DNA of 64,000 bases from Hermatobates lingyangjiaoensis (GCA_026182355.1 JAPFBL010000068.1:7849001-7913000), one strand, 5' to 3'; shown: positions 1 through 61,196, counted from the stretch's first letter. Translations and numbers: made by a program. The notes: generated by a model not told the origin, from the letters alone.

Positions 1-199
1 TATACTTAACATATGGGACGTATAATCTCTAAATCTATTACAATGTATAATATATTATCTTTCTGAATATTAATCTTGCAACACATCTTGCATCAATTAT
101 TTTAAAAATAGTAATTGGAATGTTGAGCTCAGTGTATTTTATAGCCAAGGTTTTGGTCACATTTTTCGCTTCATCTATGTAGCTAATATTATTGGTAAT

Positions 200-1845
200 G
201 TAATTTAATACGATATTCCTGAAGGAGGTAGTTTTCTTCGCTCAGGAGTGAAAGACTTCAGACCTTCGTCTGAACTGCGTTGCCTTTCCTTCTGAAGACT
301 TTGGAGAGCTAATAGAGGTACATGTTTGGATGCATCTTGATGTAACTCAGTGGTCTGACACACAACATGCGTACAGTAAAGGTAAGTCTACTGAAACTGC
401 ACTACACACCCTTGTATCCAAGATGAGAAATCGTTTGAATACAAGGAATTTACTATGGTTTCCTTTCTAGATATAGAGGGTGCTTTAAACATATCAAGTT
501 TGAGTCTATTGTTCATTCCTTGAAGTATCTGTGGGTAAAACAATCAATCTCGGCTTTTTTAAAGCAACTGTTATGCTTCAGAAGAATCAACTCGTCCAAG
601 ATTAGGTGAATTCCAGTGAGAAGTACGCCCCAAGGTGGTGTTCTCTCGCCTCTCTTATGGAACATTACCCTGAATGGGTTGCTGCTGGATTTGCTCCTGG
701 AACAATCAGGATGCAGTGTAACTGCTTATGCAGATGACATTGCGCTAGCTCTCTCAGGTAAGTTTGTTATTAGGCTCCATTCGGTACAAGCTCTAGAGCA
801 GGGGTTCTCAAAGGGGGTGAATTTTAGACCTTCAAGGGGTGAATTGTGACCACAGTAGGTTTTCAGAGTGAGGAAAGCTATTATAGGTTTTGACCTCTTA
901 ATTAAATATTAAAAAAATTGATTGAATTAATATTTTATATATCCATCAATAATTATAATTAGCATTTTTTTTAAAATTCTCTTATAATCATAATCACTGT
1001 AAAGTTGTAAGAGTGTATATACTACCTTGGGAAGAATAGGGGGTGGGGGGAATGGCATTGTGGGAAATGGCGAGAGGGGTGAATGGGCTAAACAAGCCTG
1101 AGAACCCCTGCTCTAGAGGGATATCCATATTGGTCATTCAACATTTCCTCAGAATACAGAAGCATATGTTGAAATAACGACTACGCCTGCACAAAGCTCC
1201 ACTTTGAGAACTGGTTTTCTACAGTCATACCTCTAAGGGATGGTTGGAACGCAGATCTAGTCTTGGATGGAAGATCCAGTCGTATTTTTACTGATGGATC
1301 AAAGCTGGGGGGTAGGTATCTTTTCAGAATCATTGGATTGGAACATAGCTTTTAGACTTCCTGACGATTGTAGTGTGTTTCAGGTAGCTGTTACTGTTAT
1401 CAAGAAGCGGTAAAGCTCTTATTAGCTTTTATCTCCTCAAGCGATAATGATATCCACATTTTTTCAGATTAAATCTCTTAAGGGAATTTATAGTACATGA
1501 GCAGTAGTCGGGGACTGTATAAGATGAATTAAGTTAAATTTATAAGTTAAATGAATTGTCAGTGAGGGCTAAAGTTGACCTTATTTGGGTCCCTGGCCAC
1601 TGGAACGTAAAAGACAACTGTAAGGCCGATGAACTTCCCCGATCTGGCACTCTCCTTTGAACAGGATATTCTTAATCATCCTAAGGTCCAACTCTGTACA
1701 TGTAAAGTTTGCATCCGACAAAGTATCAGTGACCGTGTTAACTAAAGATGGAACAGGGAGGACACGTGTCTCCTTTCGAAGCAAACATGGCCTTCTTGCA
1801 ATTTCAGAAGGATTAAAGAACTTCTTTCTTGGAGTAGGGGTATGA
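200..1845 (+). pseudogene. Decayed RNase H-bearing LINE (R1/I-like), split by a hAT insertion
   Basis: Remnant of a non-LTR retrotransposon polyprotein. Around 365-420 the reading QHAYSKGKSTETALHTL matches the start of the reverse transcriptase domain. Near 462-482 a 'DIEGA'-like motif A is visible with a frame break. At 616-760 the frame reads STPQGGVLSPLLW and then AYADDIAL, which are RT motifs B and C. After a 312-bp insertion (799-1110) the same protein resumes. FTDGSK at about 1288 and LIWVPGHW with KADELP at about 1580-1640 are RNase H motifs, which place it among RNase H-encoding clades such as R1, I or LOA. Several stops and frameshifts make it non-functional. The endonuclease domain is not visible, so the 5' end is missing or beyond recognition. 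Clade assignment is tentative; the LINE call is firm. Confidence 0.85.
799..1110. mobile_element. Non-autonomous hAT element with perfect 8-bp TSD
   Basis: The 312-bp element begins CAGGGGTTCTCAA and ends with the near-exact inverse (TGAGAACCCCTG), the terminal sequence typical of hAT/Charlie-type elements. It is flanked on both sides by the 8-bp direct duplication CTCTAGAG (791-798 and 1111-1118). The interior has no coding capacity. It interrupts the LINE pseudogene and is therefore younger than it. Confidence 0.9.
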
Positions 1846-2440
1846 TAGCCCTAACACGGTGTCGGGTCCATGCATTCTTTTAAGTTTATTTTTCTTTTTG
1901 ACTTCTTTTTTTTGCTTTAATCTTTATTTAGTCACTAGGGAACAATTATTAAACATGAAGAACGAATATAACTTAAAAGTGATTATAAGTAAAGACAATA
2001 CAGCTACTGAGTAGCACTGCTTGTTTCACTTTCTCTTACTTGTGGTGGAGTAAGAAAACGGTAATAAACAAAATGGAATTGTGGCAACCCTGACTACAAG
2101 TATTTGAGATATGTTATATGATTCATAAACTAATGTTCATTAAAGGTATAGGCCTAGTGATAAAACAAATTTGTTGCATTAGTTTATTAAAGACATCATT
2201 GGGTTAAAAAGAAGCCGAAAAACTAGCCCCTAAGTTATTAAAATACTGTGACAATTTGTAAATAACTGAGTTAATGGAAGATGTCACAGCTTCAGGCAAT
2301 AATCTATCTCTTCTAATAGTCATGTGCCATACCAACTCTTGTTTGTAAATAAAAAAGAGGTGGTTAGAGGTTTTGAGTATATGTACCATTATATTACAGT
2401 TCGTTTGGTTCATGTTACTGTTTTGTTTTATTCCAACTTA
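1846..2440. other. No recognised feature
   Basis: A+T-rich sequence with T-runs. I see no gene, repeat or motif that I can support. A splice-acceptor-like pyrimidine stretch ending in TAG occurs at about 2443, just before the next coding stretch. Confidence 0.5.
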
Positions 2441-2445
2441 TATTA

Positions 2446-2805
2446 GTGATGTTTAATCACTTCCCACTATTATGTGATCCATCACCAGATCATTATTTCG
2501 ACGGATTTTTTCTTACTTACATGTCAGTTCCCTTCTCAAGTTTTGTACAGATACCTCAACTAAATAAAGTGCCTCTGGGCCTTCCTGTAGTCACACGCGC
2601 CCCTTACTATGAGGTAGGAGGACTGCCTGCCTCACTTAGTGATTCTTCGCATCAGTTTTATGATCGCTTAGCACAGAAATACGGTATCACTGGAGAACAG
2701 TTAACAGCCACTGCGCAATCTATCGAGAGGCACAGCAGGCGGCAGCCTCACCACACATTTTCTTTAAGAATCTTATTAGTAAATGTGAAAATCCAGCGAT
2801 TTTGA
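2446..2805 (+). CDS. Unrecognised 119-codon open frame, possible internal exon
   Basis: I do not recognise this protein. It is noted because its middle (about 2540-2760) is clearly less A+T-rich than the surroundings and reads like real protein rather than low-complexity sequence. It has a proline-containing stretch (LPVVTRAPYYEVGGLPAS) and a mixed-charge helix-like stretch (FYDRLAQKYGITGEQLTATA). A possible 3' splice site (pyrimidines, then ATTAG) precedes it at about 2444. A possible donor (TTATTA|GTAAAT) lies near 2778, so it may be one exon of a gene extending left or right rather than a complete protein. It lies about 1 kb beyond the nan stop codon and is convergent with nan. It could also be a relic of a mobile-element gene. 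Confidence 0.35.
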   Translation: MMFNHFPLLCDPSPDHYFDGFFLTYMSVPFSSFVQIPQLNKVPLGLPVVTRAPYYEVGGLPASLSDSSHQFYDRLAQKYGITGEQLTATAQSIERHSRRQPHHTFSLRILLVNVKIQRF

Positions 2806-3673
2806 GTAAAAGCAATCTAAAACTGATAAAGTAAACTGAAAAATATCTTTATAGTGCACTACAGCGGATAGATATAATCATTTAACTATTTTACTCATTT
2901 TTTTCCTTTCTCAAGATTGTCGTGTGAGGAACCCTCACCTTCCTCCCCTGACTGCATGTGCATGGTATAGAAGATTCAAATTAATTAGAGTTCAGTTAGT
3001 TTTACAGGTTAAAATCATACTCTCAATATCTTAAAATTTCAATTTCATATATTGAGGGATTATGAAAAACAAATAGAAAAAAATTGTCTTTAAACAAAAT
3101 ACATTGAAGTAACTTGAGCGTTAAATAACAAACGGAAGGTGAAATTATTATTATGGGATTTAAAAGAAGTACCAAAAGAATTGCAAAGTAATGTCATTTA
3201 TACTGTTAAACATAAAAACTGTAACGAATATACCTTGGAAAAACGATCTGTTTAGAACGACTTTAGCAACATAGTTATTCATTAGTAACAAATAAAAGTA
3301 ATGCAAATACTCTTTCACCGATTAAATAAACTTCACATTTTTAATTTTCAGATAGCAATTTTTATAGATACCCTACAGATTGAACTCAGGAGAAAAACGT
3401 TAAATATTAAAATAGAATCAAACGTAATTTAATTAGAGTGATATAACCAATTTGAATACCATTTATTCAAGTGTATTAAGTTAATTTCCCAACAGGTTTT
3501 ATAGTTAGTTTTTGTAAATTTAGTGAAACTTTTGAGGAGAGGGGTTAGTAAGAATGAATCCCTGCGAAGAAAGTGCAACGAGAAGAGAGGATCTTTTGGG
3601 TTTAGCAGTATATTTAATAAAATAATCGCTGAAAAATGAAAGGTTCAAAATGAACTTTCAGAATTTTTAATAA
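2806..3673. other. No recognised feature; likely nan 3' flank
   Basis: A+T-rich sequence between the unassigned frame and the nan 3' end. I see no coding or repeat signal that I can support. Confidence 0.5.
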
Positions 3674-3679
3674 TTTATT
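3674..3679 (-). promoter_or_regulatory. Candidate nan polyadenylation signal (AATAAA)
   Basis: TTTATT on the plus strand gives AATAAA on the minus strand, about 105 bases beyond the nan stop codon. It is the nearest canonical hexamer that I see, but in such A+T-rich DNA chance occurrence is likely. Confidence 0.4.
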
Positions 3680-3782
3680 ATAAAATATTTCTTTTCTACT
3701 CCTGTTGGAACTTAATAAGTTCTTTTGGTAAATTAGTTCAAAAAACTTATTCTATCAACAATCCAAATTAGTTTTAGTTAAA

Positions 3783-55100
<51,318 letters not shown>

Positions 55101-55129
55101 AAATATATAGATAAAATACATATAGACCA

Positions 55130-55680
55130 ATATAGGTCCGAAACGAACAAACAAAGTTAATGTAGATAAAGAAATAAATAAGACATAGACAAATTAAAAT
55201 CACACACTTACAGTCTCTAACTTTCGGCTTGAACTATCTTCAGGAGAGATAAGAGAGGGAAGCCAAGCGCACTGGTACAGAGACGGTTGGAGACCAACAA
55301 TGTTGCCGTAAACGCACCCGCTCATAGAGAAGATATTGTGATTTAATTTCATTAGTTATTTGTCATTGCATTTAGGTTTTATATCATTTTTTGTTCTCTA
55401 ATGCATTTTTTATCTTTTATTATTTAATTATTTCATTTTCCATTATTTAATAATTTATTTGTATTCTCAATATTTTTTATTAAAGCTTAGTCCGTAACTT
55501 TTATTTATGTACCATTTCGTCTGTTCATCCCTCGTTTATATTTTATTTATTTATGTATATTATTTCATATTACATAATTTAATTATAACTTGATTCTTTT
55601 TTACCTTATTCACTGTGACCTAGTGCGTGTGCAGCCACATTGTTGGTCTCCAACCAACGGTACAACCTTCGTTTTTAGCT
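55130..55680. repeat. Asymmetric inverted dimer, CTGAAGA-family ribozyme unit
   Basis: Left arm 55130-55340 (minus) holds the ribozyme and GGTTGGAGACCAACAATGTT. The right arm (about 55600-55680, plus) has GTGCAGCCACATTGTTGGTC and is cut before the ribozyme. Same family as 60645-61248, with an A+T-rich centre. Confidence 0.65.
55213..55249 (-). ncRNA. Hammerhead-type motif, CTGAAGA family, slightly decayed
   Basis: Minus strand: TCTC, CTGAAGA, TAGTTCAAGCC (helix GGTT/AACC damaged), GAA, AGTT instead of AATT, A, GAGA. Compare the intact form at 61155-61196. Confidence 0.6.
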
Positions 55681-55854
55681 AAAACTGAAACATCCGGTGT
55701 GAGAATTTTATTTCATCTAAGGAAATTGACTAATTTATGATAAAAAAATTGCAATCCAGCATATTACACTGTCACACATTTATCAAGTTATATAACACCT
55801 ATATCAAGTTTATATGTATAAATAAAATGAAACAGTCCATAAGACTTTACATAA

Positions 55855-56590
55855 CAATAACTCCTTTTTGTTTACGACACTATGTTAACAAGGTCTTAAT
55901 ACTCACTGGAAGTTTACTTAAAACTAGAATAAATAAAATACAGGAGGAAGAGAGTAAGAAGGTAGGGCTGCGGGAAGGGCATCACCGGCTACCTGGACTT
56001 TACCTATTAACCTCGCTAACCAGTACTGTTTTCAAAGTTCTTAAAACGAGAGATTGCACTTAAATCACTACTTTGTTCATTTCAACTAGAATTATTGTCT
56101 TTAATACGAAAATTTCCGAGTATCTACAGACTATTGCTATCACTAATGCTTTGTACTATCAAGGTCTCTTCCGTAGCCTAATTTTATGGACCTCTTCTGA
56201 ATAGTCATTGGTGTTTTGTTGTAAGATATATAATCAAACGCCGCAATATCATAGTCGTAGCCAGTCCTAAATATTTCGAAGGTAAGAGTGACACCGAAAC
56301 AAGTCAGGATTGGCCAAAAAAAGAAACTTCGGAGCTGTAGCGTAGTCATCTTACATACGATTATCAATGTGCATTGGGGACAGAGCTACCCTAGAAGTTA
56401 GATGCAAGGCCTGAAGTAGGGTCCAGGTAGCTGGTCAGTTCTGCACTCCACCTCCCGCCCTCGTGCTCCCTCCCTTCTACATTATATTCTAGTTTTAGTA
56501 AACATCCAGTGAGTATTTAGACATTGTTAAGACCCTAGTATGGTAAACAATAACCATTTTACATAATGATGGTGAATGTTAGCCTAAAGC
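55855..56590. repeat. Inverted-repeat cassette enclosing a 74-codon frame
   Basis: GTCTTAATACTCACTGGAAG and on at 55890-56010 is repeated in reverse at about 56415-56540 (AATACTCACTGGATGTTTAC on the minus strand), and both arms share GGCTACCTGGAC/AGCTACCTGGAC. The arms are diverged. The roughly 400-base centre is single copy and carries the frame at 56143-56367. Confidence 0.6.
56143..56367 (-). CDS. Small unrecognised frame with signal-like N-terminus and KR site
   Basis: Not recognised. From the internal ATG at 56349 it reads MTTLQLRSFFFWPILTCF, hydrophobic like a signal peptide. A Tyr/Asp-rich stretch (GYDYDIAAFDYISYN) follows, then IQKRS, a dibasic site, and IKLGYGRDLDSTKH before a stop. 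That layout resembles a secreted or neuropeptide precursor, or one exon of it, but no family matches with confidence. It lies inside an inverted-repeat cassette, so capture of a gene fragment by a mobile element is possible. It may also be chance. Confidence 0.25.
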   Translation of the reverse strand: MIIVCKMTTLQLRSFFFWPILTCFGVTLTFEIFRTGYDYDIAAFDYISYNKTPMTIQKRSIKLGYGRDLDSTKH

Positions 56591-56639
56591 TTGTTATTTA
56601 AGTTCATAGTTTGTTAGTTGTAGATTTAGTGTTTGTTTA

Positions 56640-57460
56640 TAATAGTCTTAGGTGATTGCGAGTGGCAAAGAAATCTCCTTCCATCCTTTACTTACGCTTC
56701 ATAGATGATATTTTTTGCCTATGGCCCCTTGGTAAACATGAGTTAAACCAGTTCCTTACATTTAGTACTTTCTCTTCATCTATTTTCTTTACCCATCAAG
56801 TGTCCAATACCCTCATTACATTTTTGGGTGTCAACGTCACCTACGATGATGCTTATCTTTCTGCTTCTGAACATATCAAGGCGACTAATGACCAGCAGTA
56901 CCTTCATTTTAATAATTGTCATCCCAACCACGAAAAAAAAAGCTATCACAAGATCATTGTCCATATGCCTCCATAAAATTTATAACAGTATAAAAGATTT
57001 CATTATTAATCGTATAGTCCCTGCTGATAAACATTATAATTCTGGTCCTAGTAGAGATTGCAGTGACTCTAATTTTCTCTCACCACTTATTTTCCTGGTG
57101 CTCATAGGCTGGGTGCAGTTATCAAGGAGTTTTTCCCTATACTTTCTTCTTCCTCCTTCACTTCTGTCTTCAGAGAGAAGAACACCTTCCATTTCCTACT
57201 AAACCTACTAAACTTCGATCTATCTTCTCTCACATCTCTTCTCCTAAGCATCCTACTACTGCTGGTAGTATGGGTCAATGCGGATATCTTGGGTGTCTTA
57301 CTTGTGCTATCATCAATTCCAATCCTTCTTTTACCTCTTTACATAGTAAACGCACTTACCCTATCGCTCACAAGTCTTCTGTACTCCTGGTAACTGCGTT
57401 TACCGTTTGGATTGCATCCAATATGATTTCTTTTATGTGTTTTTTTACAAGTTCTTAATA
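56640..57460 (+). pseudogene. Decayed PLE, RT palm through GIY-YIG endonuclease
   Basis: The longest PLE remnant by domain span. SILYLRFIDDIFCLWP (56673-56718) is the RT catalytic motif with RFIDD. FLGVNVTYDDAYLSASEHIK, then DQQYLHFNNCHPNHEKKS (56821-56945), is the region that begins the copy at 59179. After frameshifts, FSLTTYFPGAHRLGAVIKE-like sequence (about 57070-57130) and MGQCGYLGCLTCAIIN (57270-57317) lead to the endonuclease start. Stops and indels make it inactive. The order is the same as in the palindrome copy immediately to its right. Confidence 0.85.
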
Positions 57461-57624
57461 GTTTTCAATTTTATTGTAGTTAAATGTTTAATCTTTATAT
57501 GGCTTTTAGCCCCATACCTTCCTTGTCTCCCCTCCCTCCCAAAGTTGGCTACACTGTTTGAGTGCTTCTTTTTGAACGCAAGGCAGTTGTTATCAGCCTT
57601 TGGAGCGATTCACAACTATTCCTT

Positions 57625-57660
57625 ACGACGAGGACATCGAAATATAGTAGTGAGTTTCAG
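57625..57660 (+). ncRNA. Partial copy of GAGGACATC-family ribozyme motif
   Basis: CCTTACGACGAGGACATCGAAATATAGTAG repeats the motif at 57751-57790, with the core changed from CTGATGA to CTTACGA. Probably inactive. Confidence 0.45.
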
Positions 57661-57750
57661 TGAATTATTTTCTGTGTGTTCTTTTGCAAATTCGAGTTTA
57701 TATATATATATATATATATATCATTGTCTGGCTGCGGAGTGACTCGTTTC

Positions 57751-57790
57751 TATCTTCCTGATGACGAGGACATCGAAATATAGTAGTGAG
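57751..57790 (+). ncRNA. Hammerhead-type motif, GAGGACATC family
   Basis: CTGATGA (57758-57764), extra C, GA/TC helix around GGACA-type loop, GAA (57775-57777), stem III ATAT, A (57782), GTAG. Faces inwards relative to the palindrome; mirrored at 60553-60592. Confidence 0.65.
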
Positions 57791-57900
57791 TTTCTGTTTC
57801 ATTTTTGAGGGTTCTTTGTGTCAATATGGTTTATATATATATATATATATATATAATAAAATAAAAAACGAAGGAAACACACAGAAAGACACAGACATAA

Positions 57901-57942
57901 CTCACATCGATATTTCGACAATCGTCGTCATCAGGAGGTGCG
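57901..57942 (-). ncRNA. Hammerhead-type ribozyme motif, left arm
   Basis: Minus strand: GCACCTC, CTGATGA, C, GAC-GATT-GTC, GAA, ATAT, C, GATGTGAG. Stem I CACCTC/GATGTG with one mismatch. Confidence 0.78.
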
Positions 57943-58259
57943 AAGAGCGAAGAGCGAAGAGTCCCGCAGGAAGACAGGGCGGTACTGAACTCGGAAACCG
58001 CAGCCAGTACCCCACCACTTACCACCAAGCGGGGGAAGGGAGGGAAGGAAATGAAGAGCCAAATTAAGACGTAAAGGAACGAGTAAAAATTATAACTATA
58101 AAAAATTATAAAAAAGTAGATAAATCAAATTAAAATTAATAAAAATAATAAATAAAAAGTAAAATAAAAAATAATAAATAAATAAATAAATAAATAAAAA
58201 AAAATAATAATAAATAAATAAATAAAAAATAATAAATAAATAAATAAATCATAAATAAA

Positions 58260-59228
58260 TTATCGGTTGAGGTTGAGTCCGGGGGAAGAGCGAGCATCAA
58301 GTAAGCATATGTATGCCTCCTCTGAAGCTCTTAGGGTAACTTTATTGTTGGATTCGGGGATCTGTTTCAGGATCTGTACCCTAAAACAGTCATTGAAACT
58401 GAGTCCATGCGAGTTCGCATGGATGGCTACAGGATAGTTACTGCGTTGACCGACTGAAGCCCTATGACCATTCATACGAAGGCTCAACTTATTAGAAGTT
58501 AAGCCAACGTAAAAGGAGTCACACTGAGTGCAATCCAGTCGGTAAACACAGTTGCTCGAGGTACAGGAGGAATTGACCTGAACCGGGTAGGAACTATGGT
58601 GGAGAGGGGAATCGAAGGAAGGATTAGGATTTACAATCAGGCAAGTTTGACAGCCACGGCGTCCACATTGTTTCATTCCAGGAACAGGATTGGAAGGCTG
58701 AGGGGAAATATGAGAGAAAATGCTTTTTAGATTGGCAGGTTTACGGTAGGAAATAGAAAGGGGGTGATTAAAGATGGAAGAAGTAGAAGTAGAAGTAGAC
58801 AGAATCGGAAAAGACTCCTTAATAACAGCACGAAGCTTATAAGCGCCAGGGAAGTAGGTTGTCAGGAAGAAGGAAGTGTTACTTCTATCCCTCTTGGGTC
58901 TGGGTTGGTGGGAGATGTCAGCCGGTAAAACACGACTATCAATGAAGGAGCGAGGATAGCCTCGTTCAGAAAATTTGTCCTTTAAGAGGTTAAGGTGATG
59001 TCTGCGGTCTTGGAGATTATTGCAGATATTGTGAATACGGAGGGACAAGGATCGAGGTATAGACTTTTTAACATGGGATGGATGGCAACTATTGTAATGG
59101 AGGTACTGTTGGGAGTTGGTGGGTTTTATATGTACGGAAGTCAAGAAGTGTCCTTTGTCTAAAGTAACGTCAACGTCAACTTTAGACAAAGGACACTTCT
59201 TGACTTCCGTACATATAAAACCCACCAA
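58260..59228 (-). CDS. 5'-truncated PLE protein, left palindrome arm
   Basis: Open 322-codon frame. The first 14 or so residues read through the opposite arm, and the PLE homology starts within the 13-base centre (VDVTLDKGHF). It contains the end of the RT domain (TSVHIKPTNSQQYLHYNSCH), a thumb/linker (SERGYPRSFID), a Cys-rich CGRRGCQTC, then the GIY-YIG endonuclease with NCVYRLDCTQCDSFYVGL, Arg in SLRMNGHR, the ASEEAY glutamates and the C-terminal LNLNR. RT catalytic motifs are missing, so it cannot transpose alone. The frame is undamaged, which indicates a recent copy. Neighbouring decayed copy 56640-57460 is the same family. Confidence 0.9.
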   Translation of the reverse strand: MVGFICTEVKKCPLSKVDVDVTLDKGHFLTSVHIKPTNSQQYLHYNSCHPSHVKKSIPRSLSLRIHNICNNLQDRRHHLNLLKDKFSERGYPRSFIDSRVLPADISHQPRPKRDRSNTSFFLTTYFPGAYKLRAVIKESFPILSTSTSTSSIFNHPLSISYRKPANLKSIFSHISPQPSNPVPGMKQCGRRGCQTCLIVNPNPSFDSPLHHSSYPVQVNSSCTSSNCVYRLDCTQCDSFYVGLTSNKLSLRMNGHRASVGQRSNYPVAIHANSHGLSFNDCFRVQILKQIPESNNKVTLRASEEAYICLLDARSSPGLNLNR

Positions 59229-60084
59229 CTCCCAACAGTACCTCCATTACAATAGTTGCCATCCATCCCATGTTAAAAAGTCTATACCTCGATCCTTGTC
59301 CCTCCGTATTCACAATATCTGCAATAATCTCCAAGACCGCAGACATCACCTTAACCTCTTAAAGGACAAATTTTCTGAACGAGGCTATCCTCGCTCCTTC
59401 ATTGATAGTCGTGTTTTACCGGCTGACATCTCCCACCAACCCAGACCCAAGAGGGATAGAAGTAACACTTCCTTCTTCCTGACAACCTACTTCCCTGGCG
59501 CTTATAAGCTTCGTGCTGTTATTAAGGAGTCTTTTCCGATTCTGTCTACTTCTACTTCTACTTCTTCCATCTTTAATCACCCCCTTTCTATTTCCTACCG
59601 TAAACCTGCCAATCTAAAAAGCATTTTCTCTCATATTTCCCCTCAGCCTTCCAATCCTGTTCCTGGAATGAAACAATGTGGACGCCGTGGCTGTCAAACT
59701 TGCCTGATTGTAAATCCTAATCCTTCCTTCGATTCCCCTCTCCACCATAGTTCCTACCCGGTTCAGGTCAATTCCTCCTGTACCTCGAGCAACTGTGTTT
59801 ACCGACTGGATTGCACTCAGTGTGACTCCTTTTACGTTGGCTTAACTTCTAATAAGTTGAGCCTTCGTATGAATGGTCATAGGGCTTCAGTCGGTCAACG
59901 CAGTAACTATCCTGTAGCCATCCATGCGAACTCGCATGGACTCAGTTTCAATGACTGTTTTAGGGTACAGATCCTGAAACAGATCCCCGAATCCAACAAT
60001 AAAGTTACCCTAAGAGCTTCAGAGGAGGCATACATATGCTTACTTGATGCTCGCTCTTCCCCCGGACTCAACCTCAACCGATAA
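59116..60084 (+). CDS. 5'-truncated PLE protein, right palindrome arm
   Basis: Mirror of the left-arm frame, identical from TLDKGHF (59179) to the stop. Residue landmarks: Cys227-Val228-Tyr229 of the VYRLDC strand, Tyr240-Val241-Gly242 of FYVG, Arg251, Glu303/304, and LNLNR at the end. The N-terminal 21 residues come from the reverse complement of the left arm and the 13-base centre and are not PLE protein. It lies about 330 bases upstream of the ribozyme at 60403-60444. Confidence 0.9.
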   Translation: MVGFICTEVKKCPLSKVTSTSTLDKGHFLTSVHIKPTNSQQYLHYNSCHPSHVKKSIPRSLSLRIHNICNNLQDRRHHLNLLKDKFSERGYPRSFIDSRVLPADISHQPRPKRDRSNTSFFLTTYFPGAYKLRAVIKESFPILSTSTSTSSIFNHPLSISYRKPANLKSIFSHISPQPSNPVPGMKQCGRRGCQTCLIVNPNPSFDSPLHHSSYPVQVNSSCTSSNCVYRLDCTQCDSFYVGLTSNKLSLRMNGHRASVGQRSNYPVAIHANSHGLSFNDCFRVQILKQIPESNNKVTLRASEEAYICLLDARSSPGLNLNR

Positions 60085-60402
60085 TTTATTTATGATTTAT
60101 TTATTTATTTATTATTTTTTATTTATTTATTTATTATTATTTTTTTTTATTTATTTATTTATTTATTTATTATTTTTTATTTTACTTTTTATTTATTATT
60201 TTTATTAATTTTAATTTGATTTATCTACTTTTTTATAATTTTTTATAGTTATAATTTTTACTCGTTCCTTTTACGTCTTAATTTGGCTCTTCATTTCCTT
60301 CCCTCCCTTCCCCCGCTTGGTGGTAAGTGGTGGGGTACTGGCTGCGGTTTCCGAGTTCAGTACCGCCCTGTCTTCCTGCGGGACTCTTCGCTCTTCGCTC
60401 TT

Positions 60403-60444
60403 CGCACCTCCTGATGACGACGATTGTCGAAATATCGATGTGAG
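60403..60444 (+). ncRNA. Hammerhead-type ribozyme motif, right arm
   Basis: CTGATGA (60411-60417), C, GAC-GATT-GTC, GAA, ATAT, C, GATGTGAG. Same pairing as in the left arm. It lies downstream of a PLE endonuclease frame in the same orientation, as expected for a 3' PLE ribozyme. Confidence 0.8.
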
Positions 60445-60552
60445 TTATGTCTGTGTCTTTCTGTGTGTTTCCTTCGTTTTTTATTTTATTATATATATAT
60501 ATATATATATAAACCATATTGACACAAAGAACCCTCAAAAATGAAACAGAAA

Positions 60553-60592
60553 CTCACTACTATATTTCGATGTCCTCGTCATCAGGAAGATA
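60553..60592 (-). ncRNA. Hammerhead-type motif, GAGGACATC family, right side
   Basis: Mirror of 57751-57790: TTC, CTGATGA, C, GA/TC helix, GAA, ATAT, A, GTAG on the minus strand. Confidence 0.65.
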
Positions 60593-60619
60593 GAAACGAG
60601 TCACTCCGCAGCCAGACAA

Positions 60620-60653
<34 letters not shown>

Positions 60654-60699
60654 CAATATAAACAAAGAAACATAGAGAAATCAGAAGAACACACTTACA

Positions 60700-60738
60700 G
60701 TCTCTAATTTTCGGTTTGAACCGTCTTCAGGAGAGATA
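60700..60738 (-). ncRNA. Hammerhead-type ribozyme motif, CTGAAGA family, left arm
   Basis: Minus strand: TCTC, CTGAAGA, C, GGTT-CA-AACC, GAA, AATT, A, GAGA. Complete. Confidence 0.8.
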
Positions 60739-61154
60739 AGAGAGGGAAACCAAGCGCACTGGATCAGAGACGGTTGGAGACCAACAGTGTTGCCGCATGC
60801 GCGCCCGTTCACAGAAAATAAGGTAGACAGGAATCAATTTATAATTAATTCATAATTTATAAAATAAAATAATGGAATATGAAAACAATAAATATATAAA
60901 AAAGAAAAAATTGAAAAAATAAGGGAACAGCACTTTTGTTTATGTATCAATTTCTCTGTATCAATTTCCCTTATTTTTTCAATTTTTTCTTTTTTATATA
61001 TTTATTGTTTTCATATTCCATTATTTTATTTTATAAATTATAAATTAATTATAAATTGATTCCTGTCTACCTTATTTTCTGTGAACGGTCGCGCATGCGG
61101 CAACACTGTTGGTCTCCAACCGTCTCTGATCCAGTGCGCTTGGTTTCCCTCTCT

Positions 61155-61196
61155 TATCTCTCCTGAAGACGGTTCAAACCGAAAATTAGAGACTGT
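61155..61196 (+). ncRNA. Hammerhead-type ribozyme motif, CTGAAGA family, right arm
   Basis: TCTC, CTGAAGA (61163-61169), C, GGTT-CA-AACC, GAA (61181-61183), AATT, A (61188), GAGA. Four-bp stem I and four-bp helix II. Confidence 0.8.

Larger units (their letters stand above)
57718..60627. repeat. 2.9-kb near-perfect palindrome of two truncated PLE copies
   Basis: Each base pairs with 118344 minus its position across the core, so arms of about 1.45 kb meet at 59165/59179 with a 13-base centre. One small indel appears only in the inner TA tract. Each arm reads outwards: PLE RT end, GIY-YIG endonuclease, an A+T-rich A/T-run tail, GCGGGACTCTTCGCTCTTCG, a CTGATGA ribozyme, TA repeat, then a second, different ribozyme motif in inverse orientation, then outer TA repeats. 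The 13-base centre extends the PLE frame of the minus copy (DVDV before TLDKGHF) but not of the plus copy. So the two copies are truncated 13 bases apart. Confidence 0.95.
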
